Shown here piece by piece: positions 43,609-52,390 of a stretch of DNA of 64,000 bases; within the stretch, counting starts at the first letter, position 1; each line of letters starts with the position of its first letter. The notes under the pieces are model-generated. The model did not search any database. It saw only the letters and a program-made list of their open reading frames with translations, and had not been told where the DNA came from. The DNA is taken from the NCBI GenBank assembly GCA_017549815.1, contig JAFYNH010000032.1:62001-126000 (forward strand), read 5' to 3'. The translations under genes were made by a program, and so were the position numbers. This DNA comes from Selenomonadaceae bacterium. GTDB taxonomy: Bacteria; Bacillota; Negativicutes; Selenomonadales; Selenomonadaceae.

Positions 43609-44646
43609 ATGTTGACGATAGCGGCAGTTGTCGCCGTCTTTGTCCCATTAGTTTTAGTTCACGAATTCGGACATTTCATTACGGCGAAAATGACGGGAAT
43701 GCGCGTCGACGAATTTGCAATCGGTTTTGGCCCAAAAATTGTCAGCAAAAAATATGGCGAAACCGTTTATTCTATTCGCTCAATACCGCTGGGCGGCTTT
43801 AACGATATTGCTGGCATGGACGCCGAAACTAATACGGCGGGCGAACGCGGTTTTTGTGCAAAGCCCGTGCTCTCCAGAATGATTGTGATTTTAGCGGGCG
43901 CGGCGATGAATTTTATCCTGCCGATATTTTTATTTTTTATTCTTTACGCGACGCTCGGCGAAGGACAACCTGCAACCGAACCGATTATCGGTAGCGTGAT
44001 AAAGGATATGCCGGCAGAAAAGGCGGGACTTAAAGAGGGCGACGAAATTTTAAGCGTGAACGGTCAAGCAGTCGTAACTTGGAAGGAATTCACCGATAAA
44101 ATCAAAGCCGTCGAGGCGGGACAAAATATTTTGCTCCAATATAAGCGCGGCGACGAAACGGGCGAAGTTACGGTTGCACCGACGTTTAACGAACAAGAAA
44201 AACGCACCTTAATCGGCGTGCATAGCTCCGTTGTCTACGAAGAAAAATCGTTACCCGAATCATTTACGCTGGCGGTCGAACGCACCAAAGAAATTACGTT
44301 GCTTATGCTTGATTCAATCGCGACGCTGTTCAAAGAGCCAGAACAAACGGAAAATCTCGCTGGACCTATAGGGATTGTACAAATGGCGGGACAAGTCGCC
44401 GAACGTGGCGTTATTCCGCTTATGAACTTTGCCGCGCTCCTTAGCATAAATCTTGGCATAATAAATTTGTTGCCCGTACCCGTGCTTGACGGCGGGCATT
44501 TCGTGAATTTATTTATCGAGGCAGTCAGAGGAAAACCGCTCGGCTCAAAGGCGGCGGCTTATACTCAACGTTTCGGCATTGCGCTTTTGCTGATGTTGAT
44601 GTTATTCGCGACGAAAAACGATCTCGTCCGCGTCTTCATGAAATGA
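43609..44646 (+). CDS. rseP: Site-2 protease RseP (regulated intramembrane proteolysis)
   Basis: 345 residues. Zinc site HEFGH in the first helix (~18-22), one PDZ domain (about 110-195; IGSVIKDMPAEKAGLKEGDEI) and the second active-site element NLLPVPVLDGGH near 285. It cleaves membrane-anchored regulators. The ATG at 43609 is preferred over the TTG one codon earlier. The usual neighbour dxr is missing between cdsA and rseP, and ispG does not follow. Confidence 0.94.
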   Translation: MLTIAAVVAVFVPLVLVHEFGHFITAKMTGMRVDEFAIGFGPKIVSKKYGETVYSIRSIPLGGFNDIAGMDAETNTAGERGFCAKPVLSRMIVILAGAAMNFILPIFLFFILYATLGEGQPATEPIIGSVIKDMPAEKAGLKEGDEILSVNGQAVVTWKEFTDKIKAVEAGQNILLQYKRGDETGEVTVAPTFNEQEKRTLIGVHSSVVYEEKSLPESFTLAVERTKEITLLMLDSIATLFKEPEQTENLAGPIGIVQMAGQVAERGVIPLMNFAALLSINLGIINLLPVPVLDGGHFVNLFIEAVRGKPLGSKAAAYTQRFGIALLLMLMLFATKNDLVRVFMK

Positions 44647-44655
44647 GGAATTGAC

Positions 44656-45099
44656 ATGCGCAAAATTTTTACAATCGGCTCGTCGCGGAAGACAGCAAAA
44701 GAATTTTTCGAGACACTCAAGGAAAATGGCGTTACAAAAATTATCGACGTGCGCCTTAACAACAATTTACAAATTCTGGGTTTCTCAAAGTATCCAGACA
44801 TTGAATATTTTACGGAAGAAATTTTGAAGGGCGAATATTTTTACGACAAGAAATTTGCTCCCTCCGAGAAAATTTTTGTTCGATATAAGAAGAACCAAAT
44901 TGACTGGGAAGGCTACGAAAAAGAATTCGCCGAGCTTATGGCTTATCGCGAGATTGACGTTTACATTGCTGATAAGTATGGCGACAAAGAAAATTATTGC
45001 TTGTTGTGCAGTGAGCCTTCGCCCGAAAATTGTCATAGGCGGCTTGTCGCAGAAAAAATCCGTGACGTGCTTGGCGACGTTGAAATTATTCATTTGTGA
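44656..45099 (+). CDS. DUF488 family protein
   Basis: 147 residues with the DUF488 landmarks TIGSSRKTAKEF, IIDVRLNN and the C-terminal CLLCSEPSPENCHRRLVAE. The family's biochemical role is not established. It starts 9 bp after rseP and is followed 10 bp later by a dual-OB-type gene, a partner often found next to DUF488 in genomes, suggesting a joint function. Confidence 0.85.
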   Translation: MRKIFTIGSSRKTAKEFFETLKENGVTKIIDVRLNNNLQILGFSKYPDIEYFTEEILKGEYFYDKKFAPSEKIFVRYKKNQIDWEGYEKEFAELMAYREIDVYIADKYGDKENYCLLCSEPSPENCHRRLVAEKIRDVLGDVEIIHL

Positions 45100-45109
45100 G
45101 GTCGCGCAG

Positions 45110-45766
45110 ATGTTCATTCGTAAGCTGATAATTCTTGCCGAGAGCGCGAAGTTTAATAATTATTGCGTGGCGGGCGTCGACATTGAAACGGGCGAGTGTA
45201 TTCGTCCGATTTCCGAAAAGCCCGAATTAGAAGACGCAGTTCCGATTGACGATTTAAAATATCCCGACGGCTCGCGAGTTGAACTGTTGGACATTGCAGA
45301 AATAAAATTTTCCGACCGAGCGGCGAACAATCCGATTCAGCCGGAAAATTTTTTTTATAACGAAAAATATTATTGGCAGAAAGTCGGGTGCGTGACGCTA
45401 CAGGAGCTTATTGACAAGCGCGGCTTTGACCAACGTGATAAAATTTTTTATAACAATGAACGTTCGATACTCGGCGCGAATGTCATAAAGTTTTCGGAGC
45501 GCGAATCGTTATTACTTTTGCCCGTCGAGAAGTTATTTATTTCGATTGAACAGGCGGAAGACCATAAAAAATTTTTTGGCGACTTTGTTTATCAAGGGAA
45601 AAATTTTTATAGGTTCAGCGTCGGAGATATTGCCGTCAGAAATCAATTCGCCGATAAGGACGCAGGAAAATATTTTTTCAAGGACAATGCGGTTGTCACT
45701 TTCAGCCTGACGAATCCTTTCCATTACAACGCCGAATGTTATAAAATGCTCGCGCAGATTTTTTAG
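45110..45766 (+). CDS. Dual OB-domain-like protein
   Basis: 218 residues starting at the ATG at 45110 just after the DUF488 gene. KLIILAESAKFNNYCVAGVDIETGECIRPIS and LLDIAEIKFSDRAANNPIQPENF match proteins called dual OB-containing; a nucleic-acid-binding role is supposed from the fold only. Its 3' end overlaps that of the convergent radical SAM gene by 4 bp. No helix-turn-helix or catalytic motif is apparent. Confidence 0.65.
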   Translation: MFIRKLIILAESAKFNNYCVAGVDIETGECIRPISEKPELEDAVPIDDLKYPDGSRVELLDIAEIKFSDRAANNPIQPENFFYNEKYYWQKVGCVTLQELIDKRGFDQRDKIFYNNERSILGANVIKFSERESLLLLPVEKLFISIEQAEDHKKFFGDFVYQGKNFYRFSVGDIAVRNQFADKDAGKYFFKDNAVVTFSLTNPFHYNAECYKMLAQIF

Positions 45767-46590
45767 CAATTCCCAGCATAGACGAAATTCAAATGACGCT
45801 TAGCGACTTCGACGAGTTCATAAATTTTATTGACGGGAGTCGGCGCAATGTTCGTGACTTTGTAGCGCGGGAAAAAGCGGCTTATATGCAACGGAATATC
45901 CTTCGAGATACTCGCAAGCCACGCCGCTTCTTTATCCATTGCGTCGGGCGAATCGTTCATTGTCGGCACGATTAAGCTTGTAACTTCGACGTGACAAGCC
46001 TGCGCGGAAATTTCAATCGTCTTGCGCACCGTCTCGAAGTCGCCGCCTAATATCGAATAAATTTCTTGGCTGAAACCCTTTAAATCAATGTTCATGGCGT
46101 CAATAAGCGGCAAAATTTTCTTTAACGCGGCGGGCGCAACCGTCCCATTAGTAACAAGGACGCTCTTCAAGCCGACAGCCTTCAGCAAATTTGAAGTGTC
46201 GCGAACAAATTCATAACCAATAAACGGCTCGTTGTAAGTGAACGCGACGCCGATATTTTTTTTCGGAACAAGCTCCTTTGCAATCTCAACAAGCTGTTCG
46301 GGAGTAATTTTGCGCGTCGGGAACGTCGAATCAGCCATAGAAATTTCGTAGTTTTGGCAGAACGGACAGTTCAAATTGCAACCGTAACTGCCGACCGATA
46401 AAATCCGACTGCCCGGAAAAAATTTATACAGCGGCTTTTTCTCAATCGGGTCAAGCGCAATCGAAGTTATTTCGCCGTAATTGAGCGCGGTAATTTTTTC
46501 GCCGTCATTAATTCGCGCCCGACATTTCCCGACCTCGCCGACCGCAAGTCGACAATGATGTGGACAAATCTCACAAACTTTTTTATCCAT
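45763..46590 (-). CDS. amrS: AmmeMemoRadiSam-system radical SAM protein AmrS (shortened C-terminus)
   Basis: 275 residues. An N-terminal CEICPHHCRLAVGEVGKC Cys motif precedes the radical SAM cluster site CNLNCPFCQ (residues ~71-79), then VAFTYNEPFIGYEF and DAMNIDLKGF. Longer AmrS proteins continue past YAGN into a Cys-rich C-terminal segment with additional CxxC motifs; here the protein stops at YAGNC, exactly where the convergent gene ends, so the end may be lost. The two partner genes of the system (AmmeMemoRadiSam A/B, MEMO1) are not adjacent. RBS AAGGAG is 12 nt upstream. Confidence 0.82.
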   Translation of the reverse strand: MDKKVCEICPHHCRLAVGEVGKCRARINDGEKITALNYGEITSIALDPIEKKPLYKFFPGSRILSVGSYGCNLNCPFCQNYEISMADSTFPTRKITPEQLVEIAKELVPKKNIGVAFTYNEPFIGYEFVRDTSNLLKAVGLKSVLVTNGTVAPAALKKILPLIDAMNIDLKGFSQEIYSILGGDFETVRKTIEISAQACHVEVTSLIVPTMNDSPDAMDKEAAWLASISKDIPLHISRFFPRYKVTNIAPTPVNKIYELVEVAKRHLNFVYAGNC

Positions 46591-46612
46591 AACGTCATTC
46601 TGCTCCTTAAAA

Positions 46613-46835
46613 CATGGTCACTCGTGGACAATCATCCGTTATGTCCATGTCAAGATGATTCGGATAGACCTCGCGGTTCTATCTTACTGCTTCCTCGTGT
46701 CCGTTCTCGGCGTACCTACTAACGTTTGTGCAACACTCCACAGTCGTAAATTCCCGGCGAGCCACCGGTATTAGCACTTCTTAAGCCGACTTGGTTTTCG
46801 TCGGTACGCACATTTTAGGACGTACTTTCACTTTT
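46613..46835 (-). mobile_element. Putative IS200/IS605-type relic (tnpB 3' end/omega-RNA-like) upstream of amrS
   Basis: No gene fits, but structure is dense. Read on the minus strand: a hairpin GTACG/CGTAC with a 12-nt loop near the left end (46804-46825), preceded by TTGAC, a typical IS605-family target. Then a frame (46811-46719) reads ...ANTGGSPGIYDCGVLHKR and stops, resembling a TnpB C-terminus. A long-range pair GCGTACC/GGTACGC (46803-46809 with 46710-46716), a GATAGA/TCTATC hairpin (46663-46683) and an AATCATC/GATGATT hairpin (46630-46660) follow. I read it as a decayed or non-autonomous IS605-type end. A structured amrS leader is the alternative. Confidence 0.45.
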
Positions 46836-46840
46836 GTCAA
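46812..46840 (-). promoter_or_regulatory. Promoter-like sequence upstream of amrS
   Basis: Minus-strand TTGACA (46835-46840) and TAAAAT (46812-46817), 17 bp apart. It would produce a transcript starting with the structured region and running about 205 nt before the amrS ATG. Confidence 0.6.
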
Positions 46841-46867
46841 TATTTTAATCTACTGTTGCCAGCTCCC

Positions 46868-48697
46868 TTAGGACTGGAGCCACAGGGCTTGATATTTTTC
46901 CATTTGCTCAAGCGCGTAATTCATAAAGGATACCGCAACCCCAGAGTTCGTCCGCAAAACTTCAGTCATAGTGGAACGTGGAATAAGTAAAAGCTCGGCT
47001 TGCTCGGTTAAGACTTCGGCGGAAAGTATAAGCCGCCTTTTCTCCAAAAGATAAGTCGGATTGACGAACGAATTCTTGTCGATAACGTTAATGGGATTAT
47101 ACCAGCCGTCGCCCGTGTCAACACTCTGCGCCAACTTGCCGCTGACGACAAAAATAAATTTATCGTTGAGCAAGTCACCTGAAAGCCTGTCGCCCTCAAA
47201 GCGCGTGACAAGCTCGGCATTGCTCCCAAGTAAATAGTCGATATTGCCTTCGTGATGTCCCCGCAAAATCGGCAACTGATGAATGAAGTCGCGAATGTTT
47301 TTCTTGTAATCCTCTTGCGAAAAAGAAAAAGTTTCCGTCTCCGTAAGGTTTCTGATTCGCTTTGAAAGATTCGCGTTGAACTCGGAAAATTTTGCATTCC
47401 TGTCTACAAGCATTTGTTGAAGAACCAATGTATAAAGCCGCGTCAACATAGAAACGCCGAATAAAAAATTGCTCTCGTCGTAAAGGAAAGTCAGCGACAA
47501 ATTTTTTTCGGAGTAGCGGAAATAGACGCCAAGTTTCATGCCCTGCGCGTCCCACGAATTACGCGAAATAATTTTGCCTTTTTTCTGCGCGGGCGTCTCG
47601 ACGTAATTTAATTCGCTCGCTTGGAATTCGGCAAAGCTCAAGAAGTGGTCGAATAATTTTTTCCTGCCGCCCGTTAAAGTCTCCAACCCTTCCCAATCAA
47701 AACAACTGTAAGGTTGCGAAATGACAAGCTGGCGGATTTGTTGCTTGATAATTTGTTCGATTGTTAAATTATTCTCGGTCGTCAAACGGACGGGGACGAT
47801 ATTCAGCGAAGAATTTTTATCGCTCTGCCCCGACGATAAAATTTGGCAGAAAAGACAATCGCGCTGTTTATTCGTCACTTGCAACATAAGCCCCCACGCA
47901 CTCTGTAAAATCGCAATCAGCATTGTCCTATTCGATTGAGCAAAGCCGCGCAGGTCGGAAAGAATATCGGCGGGAATTTTTGTACTGTAAGCCTTTTGAC
48001 GATATACGCTACTGAATTTTTTAGCAAAGGGCAAAAGCGCGGGCGGCGGCGAATGGTCAAGAATTTTAGCCCAGTACTCGCGAATCTGCTCCTTAGCTTT
48101 GGGCGATAAATCGTCGGAAGTTTTTTGGGTATTAATTTCGGAAGGCAAGTCGAAAAGTTCCGCGAAAAATTTTTCACTGTCGAAACTGTCAGCAATTAAT
48201 TGCGCCATAGTCACGAGTACAGCGAATTCTTCCGCGTCAGTCTTGTAAACGGAAAAACGAATCAGCGGATCATAACGAAGGTCGAAGTCGCGCCTCATAT
48301 CGGCTTCCAAAATTTTCCTGAATTCGTCGTTAAGCTCGTCCTTTTCGACGTTCGACAAGTTGCGGAAAATAATTTCGGGCTTAACTTCGCCCTTGATAAC
48401 CTTAATCGTGCGCTTGCCAACGTTGCAGAAATTGGCGCGAAGATTTTCCGATTTGCTAACCATGTTGTAGACGACACGATTAAAATTAATCGGGCTTATG
48501 ACGCCGTTGACTTTATAAAGCGTCTGGATAAAAAAGTGCGGCGATAAAAAGCCCGTAAAAAAACTTTTCTCCTGCGCGGACAAATCTTTAATCGATTCAA
48601 GCCCTTTCGGATTGTAGCCAACGCCGCTTATTTGCCGCCCGTAAATACTCTCCACAATTCTTTTCTCGTCAAGATTGAGTTGCAAAAATGTTCCCAT
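46868..48697 (-). CDS. Condensation-domain-like protein with C-terminal cyclic-nucleotide-binding-like domain, copy 2
   Basis: 609 residues, 24 bp behind its paralogue of equal length. Residues ~45-430 resemble a non-ribosomal peptide synthetase condensation domain (LRGFAQSNRTMLIAILQSAWGLML; NSSLNIVPVRL). The catalytic HHxxxDG is replaced by AQLIADS at 165-171, so the acyltransferase activity is probably lost. The last ~140 residues (YLLGSNAELVTRFEGDRLSGDLL ... ELLLIPRSTMTEVL) look like a Crp-type cNMP-binding fold without a helix-turn-helix. No signal peptide or carrier domain. Function unknown. Confidence 0.65.
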   Translation of the reverse strand: MGTFLQLNLDEKRIVESIYGRQISGVGYNPKGLESIKDLSAQEKSFFTGFLSPHFFIQTLYKVNGVISPINFNRVVYNMVSKSENLRANFCNVGKRTIKVIKGEVKPEIIFRNLSNVEKDELNDEFRKILEADMRRDFDLRYDPLIRFSVYKTDAEEFAVLVTMAQLIADSFDSEKFFAELFDLPSEINTQKTSDDLSPKAKEQIREYWAKILDHSPPPALLPFAKKFSSVYRQKAYSTKIPADILSDLRGFAQSNRTMLIAILQSAWGLMLQVTNKQRDCLFCQILSSGQSDKNSSLNIVPVRLTTENNLTIEQIIKQQIRQLVISQPYSCFDWEGLETLTGGRKKLFDHFLSFAEFQASELNYVETPAQKKGKIISRNSWDAQGMKLGVYFRYSEKNLSLTFLYDESNFLFGVSMLTRLYTLVLQQMLVDRNAKFSEFNANLSKRIRNLTETETFSFSQEDYKKNIRDFIHQLPILRGHHEGNIDYLLGSNAELVTRFEGDRLSGDLLNDKFIFVVSGKLAQSVDTGDGWYNPINVIDKNSFVNPTYLLEKRRLILSAEVLTEQAELLLIPRSTMTEVLRTNSGVAVSFMNYALEQMEKYQALWLQS

Positions 48698-48721
48698 AAT
48701 GCACCGCCTTTTAAAATTTTC

Positions 48722-50551
48722 TTAATATTGGAGCCACACGGCTTGATAACGTTCCATTTGCTGGATTGCGTAATTCAACACGGACAAAGTAACTTCCGAA
48801 TTTCTGCGGAGGATTTCGATAAACACGTCGTGCGGGATTAATAAAAGCTCCGCCTGTTCCGTTAAAACCGTCGCGGAAAGCGTAAACATTTGCTCTTCCA
48901 AAAGGCTCGTGGGATTTACAAAGCTGTTCTTCTCGACTATGTCAAGCGTGTTATACCAGCCGTCGCCCATGTCCGCGTTGCGAGCAAGTATGCCGTCCGC
49001 CACGAAAATAAAATTCTCTTTGAGCATTTCGCTTGAAAGTCTGTCGCCCTCGTAGTAAGTGGCAATCGTCGCCTGATTCTCGAACATTTCAATCGTTCCC
49101 TCGAAACGCCCCTGCAAAACAGGTATCTGCGAAAGGAAACTGCGGAGTTTTTTACGTTCGTCTTCGGGCGAAATTGTTTCCTCTTTAGGTTGCACTTCGA
49201 CGCGCTTTGTCAAGTGATTTGTGAACTCGGAAAATTTCTCGTTCCAATCAACCAGCATTTGCCGAAGAATAAGCAAATAAAATTCGTAAAGTTTCTCGAC
49301 GCCACCGTCTGAAAATTTGCCCGCGTCATAAATAAAATTCACAAATAAATCTTTCTCCGTGTGGCGGAAATAAAGCCCTAAACTCATGTCCTGCACGTTC
49401 CAAGAATCTTGATAGACAATCTTGCCGAATGGAGCGGCGGGCGTCTCCGTGTAGTTCGCGGCGTTTGATTCGTTCAACGTGAATTCCTTAAAGCAAAGGA
49501 AATGATTAAACAAATTTTCCAGAACCGTCAATTCGTCCAAAAGCGTCCAATCCGATAAGCCGTAAGACTGCGAGACGATAAGTTGACGGAATTGTTTACT
49601 GACGATTTGCCCGACCGTCAAATTGTCTTCACCGATTAAGCGGACGGGTATAACATTAAGCGAAGAATTTTCCGACGACGAAATTTGGCAAAAGAGACAA
49701 TCGCGCCGCTTATTGTTCAGCTGCAACATAAAGCCCCACGCGCTTTGCAGAATCGCCATAAGCATAGGACGATTTGATTGAGCGTGCCCGCGCAGGTCGG
49801 ATAAAATATCTGCGGGAATAGTCGTGCGGAAGGAACGTTGCCGATAAGCTCCCGCCTCTTTTTGTTCGTAAGGAAGGGTTGACGGCGGCGGAACTTTTTC
49901 AAAAATTCTTGCCCAGTATTCGCGAATCGCCTCTGGATTTTTCGGCGTCGAGTCGTCGGAATTTTTTTTCGGCTTAATCTCGACATGTATATCGGAGAGG
50001 TCGCTGAAAAATTTTTCGGCGTCGAAGTTCTCAGAAATTATCTGCGCCATTGTAACAAGTATCGCGAATTCTCTTTCGTTCGTCTTGTAAACGGCAAAAT
50101 TAATCAGCGGGTCGTGCTTAAGGTCGATTTTACGGCGTCCATCCGCCTCGAAAATTTTACGGAGTTCTTCGTCCAAAACGTCCCTTTTAATACGTACCAA
50201 GTTACGGAAAATAATTTCGGGCTTAATGAAAGTCGCGGGGCGAATAACCTTGACGGTGCGTGTACCGAGATCGCAGAAGTTGACGCGCAAATTTTCGTTG
50301 GTGGCAATCATTCGATTAACTGTAGAATGAAATTTAATCGGGCTTATTAATCCTTGAACTTTGTAGAGTTTGTGGATAAAAAAATGGGTCGCCACGAAAT
50401 TTTTACCCGTAAAGAATTTTTTCTCCTGCACGGACAAATCTTTAATCGCCTCAAGCCCGCGAGGATTATAGCTGACGCCTTTCAACTGCCGTCCGTAAAC
50501 ATTTTCCAAAACGCTTTTTTCATCATTTGTAAGTTGCAAGCCGATTTCCAT
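48722..50551 (-). CDS. Condensation-domain-like protein with C-terminal cyclic-nucleotide-binding-like domain, copy 1
   Basis: 609 residues and collinear with the following gene: SYNPRGLEAIKDLSVQEK, LRGHAQSNRPMLMAILQSAWGFML and NSSLNVIPVRL match it throughout. The active-site block reads AQIISEN, so both His residues and the Asp of HHxxxDG are gone. The C-terminal 140 residues again have a cNMP-binding-like outline (EGTIEMFENQATIATYYEGDRLSSEML). Both genes use GGCGGTGC ribosome sites and form one operon. I see no clear promoter. I infer a regulatory or structural role rather than peptide synthesis. Confidence 0.65.
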   Translation of the reverse strand: MEIGLQLTNDEKSVLENVYGRQLKGVSYNPRGLEAIKDLSVQEKKFFTGKNFVATHFFIHKLYKVQGLISPIKFHSTVNRMIATNENLRVNFCDLGTRTVKVIRPATFIKPEIIFRNLVRIKRDVLDEELRKIFEADGRRKIDLKHDPLINFAVYKTNEREFAILVTMAQIISENFDAEKFFSDLSDIHVEIKPKKNSDDSTPKNPEAIREYWARIFEKVPPPSTLPYEQKEAGAYRQRSFRTTIPADILSDLRGHAQSNRPMLMAILQSAWGFMLQLNNKRRDCLFCQISSSENSSLNVIPVRLIGEDNLTVGQIVSKQFRQLIVSQSYGLSDWTLLDELTVLENLFNHFLCFKEFTLNESNAANYTETPAAPFGKIVYQDSWNVQDMSLGLYFRHTEKDLFVNFIYDAGKFSDGGVEKLYEFYLLILRQMLVDWNEKFSEFTNHLTKRVEVQPKEETISPEDERKKLRSFLSQIPVLQGRFEGTIEMFENQATIATYYEGDRLSSEMLKENFIFVADGILARNADMGDGWYNTLDIVEKNSFVNPTSLLEEQMFTLSATVLTEQAELLLIPHDVFIEILRRNSEVTLSVLNYAIQQMERYQAVWLQY

Positions 50552-50666
50552 AGTGCACCGCCTTTGAAAGTTTCCTACATAATAACAAAAAAAATGCCCT
50601 GCGAAAAGTTTTAACGCTTTAAAAATATCAGAACAGATGTTGTGTCATGTCTTTTATTTATTCGGC

Positions 50667-50695
50667 TTGCCAATTCGGAAAGGCTCTTATAAAAT
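50667..50695 (+). promoter_or_regulatory. Promoter for hisZ
   Basis: TTGCCA (50667-50672) and TAAAAT (50690-50695), 17 bp apart. Confidence 0.55.
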
Positions 50696-50721
50696 ACAAA
50701 AAAATTTTCGGAGGTTTTTAA

Positions 50722-51873
50722 ATGACAGAATTGTTAGAGACGCCTTACGGCACGCAAGATTTTCTGCCCAAAGAGGCGGCGGCAAAACGAGCCATAGAAC
50801 AAAAAATTTTTAACCTGTTTGCTAGTTTCGGCTATGAAGAAGTCGTGACGCCGACAATGGAATATCTGGAGACGCTGACGACTTCGAGCGGGCGGGCGAT
50901 TGAGCCGCATTTATTTAAAATGTTCGACCGCAACAATCGGACTTTGGCATTGCGCCACGAGATGACGACGCCAATAGCGCGGTTGTCGGTCAGCCGATTA
51001 AAAGATTCGCCGCACCCGATAAAACTTTCCTACAATACGAACGTCTTCCGATTCCGCACGAATCAAACGGGGCGTCAATGCGAATTTTATCAAGCGGGCG
51101 TCGAGCTTTTGGGGATTTCAAATGCCTTTGCCGACGCTGAAGTTATTGCACTCGCCGCGCAGGCTTTAAAAGTTTCGGGACTTGCGGACTTCAAAATTTG
51201 TCTGGGGCAAGTCGAATTCGCGAGCGGCTTAATGGAGAAAAATAATTTATCGCACGAACTCCAAACCGAAATAAAAGCGGCGATTGAACGTCATGATATA
51301 GTTGCGCTTGAAAATTTGCCCGTCGCCGATTCGCTTAAAAAAGTTCCCAAACTTCAAGGCGGACGAGAAATTTTATCTGCGGCTGAATCAATCGCCGATA
51401 ATGAACGTTCGCGCAAAGCCCTTGACAACTTGACGGAAATTTATCGACTGCTTGAAATTTACGGCGTCGCTGATAAAATTACGTTCGACTTGGGCTTGAT
51501 TCGCGACTTTGAATATTATACGGGCATGGTTTTTGAAGCATATGCGGCGGGCGTCGGCTATTCATTGGCGGGCGGCGGGCGTTATGATAACATGCTTAAA
51601 GATTTTGGCGCGGCATGTCCCGCAACGGGATTTGCTCTGGGCATTGAGAGAATTTTATCTGCGCGAAAAATTCAAGGCGTCGAAGAAAATTTGCGAGCTA
51701 AAGATTTTTATCTGAGCTACGAAGCGGGCAAGGAAGACGCGGCGATTAAAAAGGCGGCTGAACTTCGGGCGGCTGGAAAAATCGTTGAAGTCTCTTTAAT
51801 ACCGCAAAATAAATCGGACGCCGAAAAATCTTGCGCGGAAAAAAATTGTAAGGAGTTAATTTACGTCGAATGA
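50722..51873 (+). CDS. hisZ: ATP phosphoribosyltransferase regulatory subunit HisZ
   Basis: 383 residues of histidyl-tRNA-synthetase-like fold with motif 2-like YNTNVFRFRTNQTGRQCEFYQ and motif 3-like GGGRYDNMLKDFG...GFALGIERI. It lacks the anticodon domain arrangement of true HisS and matches HisZ, which activates the short HisG. Synthesis of histidine is implied, but hisG and other his genes are not adjacent; the next gene is an HD hydrolase overlapping by 4 bp. Confidence 0.85.
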   Translation: MTELLETPYGTQDFLPKEAAAKRAIEQKIFNLFASFGYEEVVTPTMEYLETLTTSSGRAIEPHLFKMFDRNNRTLALRHEMTTPIARLSVSRLKDSPHPIKLSYNTNVFRFRTNQTGRQCEFYQAGVELLGISNAFADAEVIALAAQALKVSGLADFKICLGQVEFASGLMEKNNLSHELQTEIKAAIERHDIVALENLPVADSLKKVPKLQGGREILSAAESIADNERSRKALDNLTEIYRLLEIYGVADKITFDLGLIRDFEYYTGMVFEAYAAGVGYSLAGGGRYDNMLKDFGAACPATGFALGIERILSARKIQGVEENLRAKDFYLSYEAGKEDAAIKKAAELRAAGKIVEVSLIPQNKSDAEKSCAEKNCKELIYVE

Positions 51874-52379
51874 GTTGTTTCAGAAGGATTTTACAATTTA
51901 TTCGTGCAGTAACGGCGCGAGTTACGGTTGACGACGGAAAATATATTTCCACGCATCTCAACGCGGAGCAACAGAAACTTTTTTTCGCAATGAGTGTTGT
52001 CGACCAAGCACACAGTTTGCGGACGGCGTATAAGATTGAGCGGCTGATTATCGAAGACAAACGCGGCGTCGACCGAGAATTTTTAATCCGTTGTGCGCTC
52101 CTCCACGACGTGGGCAGAAAAGCGGGCGACTTGACGATTGCTGGGAAAATTTTCGTCGTGCTGATAACGAGCCTTGCGCCGAATTTCGCCGACAAAATGG
52201 AGATTAACGGCAATCGCGCCCTTTACGTCTATCATCATCATGCGGAGCTGGGCGCACAGGAAATTCAACGAATCGGGCTATTCAAAGAGGCGAAAATAAT
52301 TGCGAAACATCACGCGCCGCCAAAGCCCGACGATCCATTGGAATTGAAACTTTTGCGGATTGCGGATAACGGAAGTTAG
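51870..52379 (+). CDS. HD-domain hydrolase
   Basis: 169 residues with the HD motif LLHDVGRKAG (~76-85), upstream His in DQAHSLRTAYK (~48), and downstream YVYHHHAELGAQE and KHHAPP His clusters. Such small HD proteins are metal-dependent phosphohydrolases of unknown substrate. The ATG overlaps the hisZ stop (ATGA). Confidence 0.78.
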   Translation: MSCFRRILQFIRAVTARVTVDDGKYISTHLNAEQQKLFFAMSVVDQAHSLRTAYKIERLIIEDKRGVDREFLIRCALLHDVGRKAGDLTIAGKIFVVLITSLAPNFADKMEINGNRALYVYHHHAELGAQEIQRIGLFKEAKIIAKHHAPPKPDDPLELKLLRIADNGS

Positions 52380-52390
52380 AAAGAGGCGAC

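Noticed and set aside
46591-46867. T-box, SAM or other known riboswitch upstream of amrS
   Set aside because: None of the conserved core strings of T-box, SAM, FMN, TPP, cobalamin, glycine or c-di-GMP elements could be matched; an IS605-type relic explains more of the features.
50722-51873. Histidyl-tRNA synthetase
   Set aside because: The length (383) and lack of a normal C-terminal anticodon domain favour HisZ.
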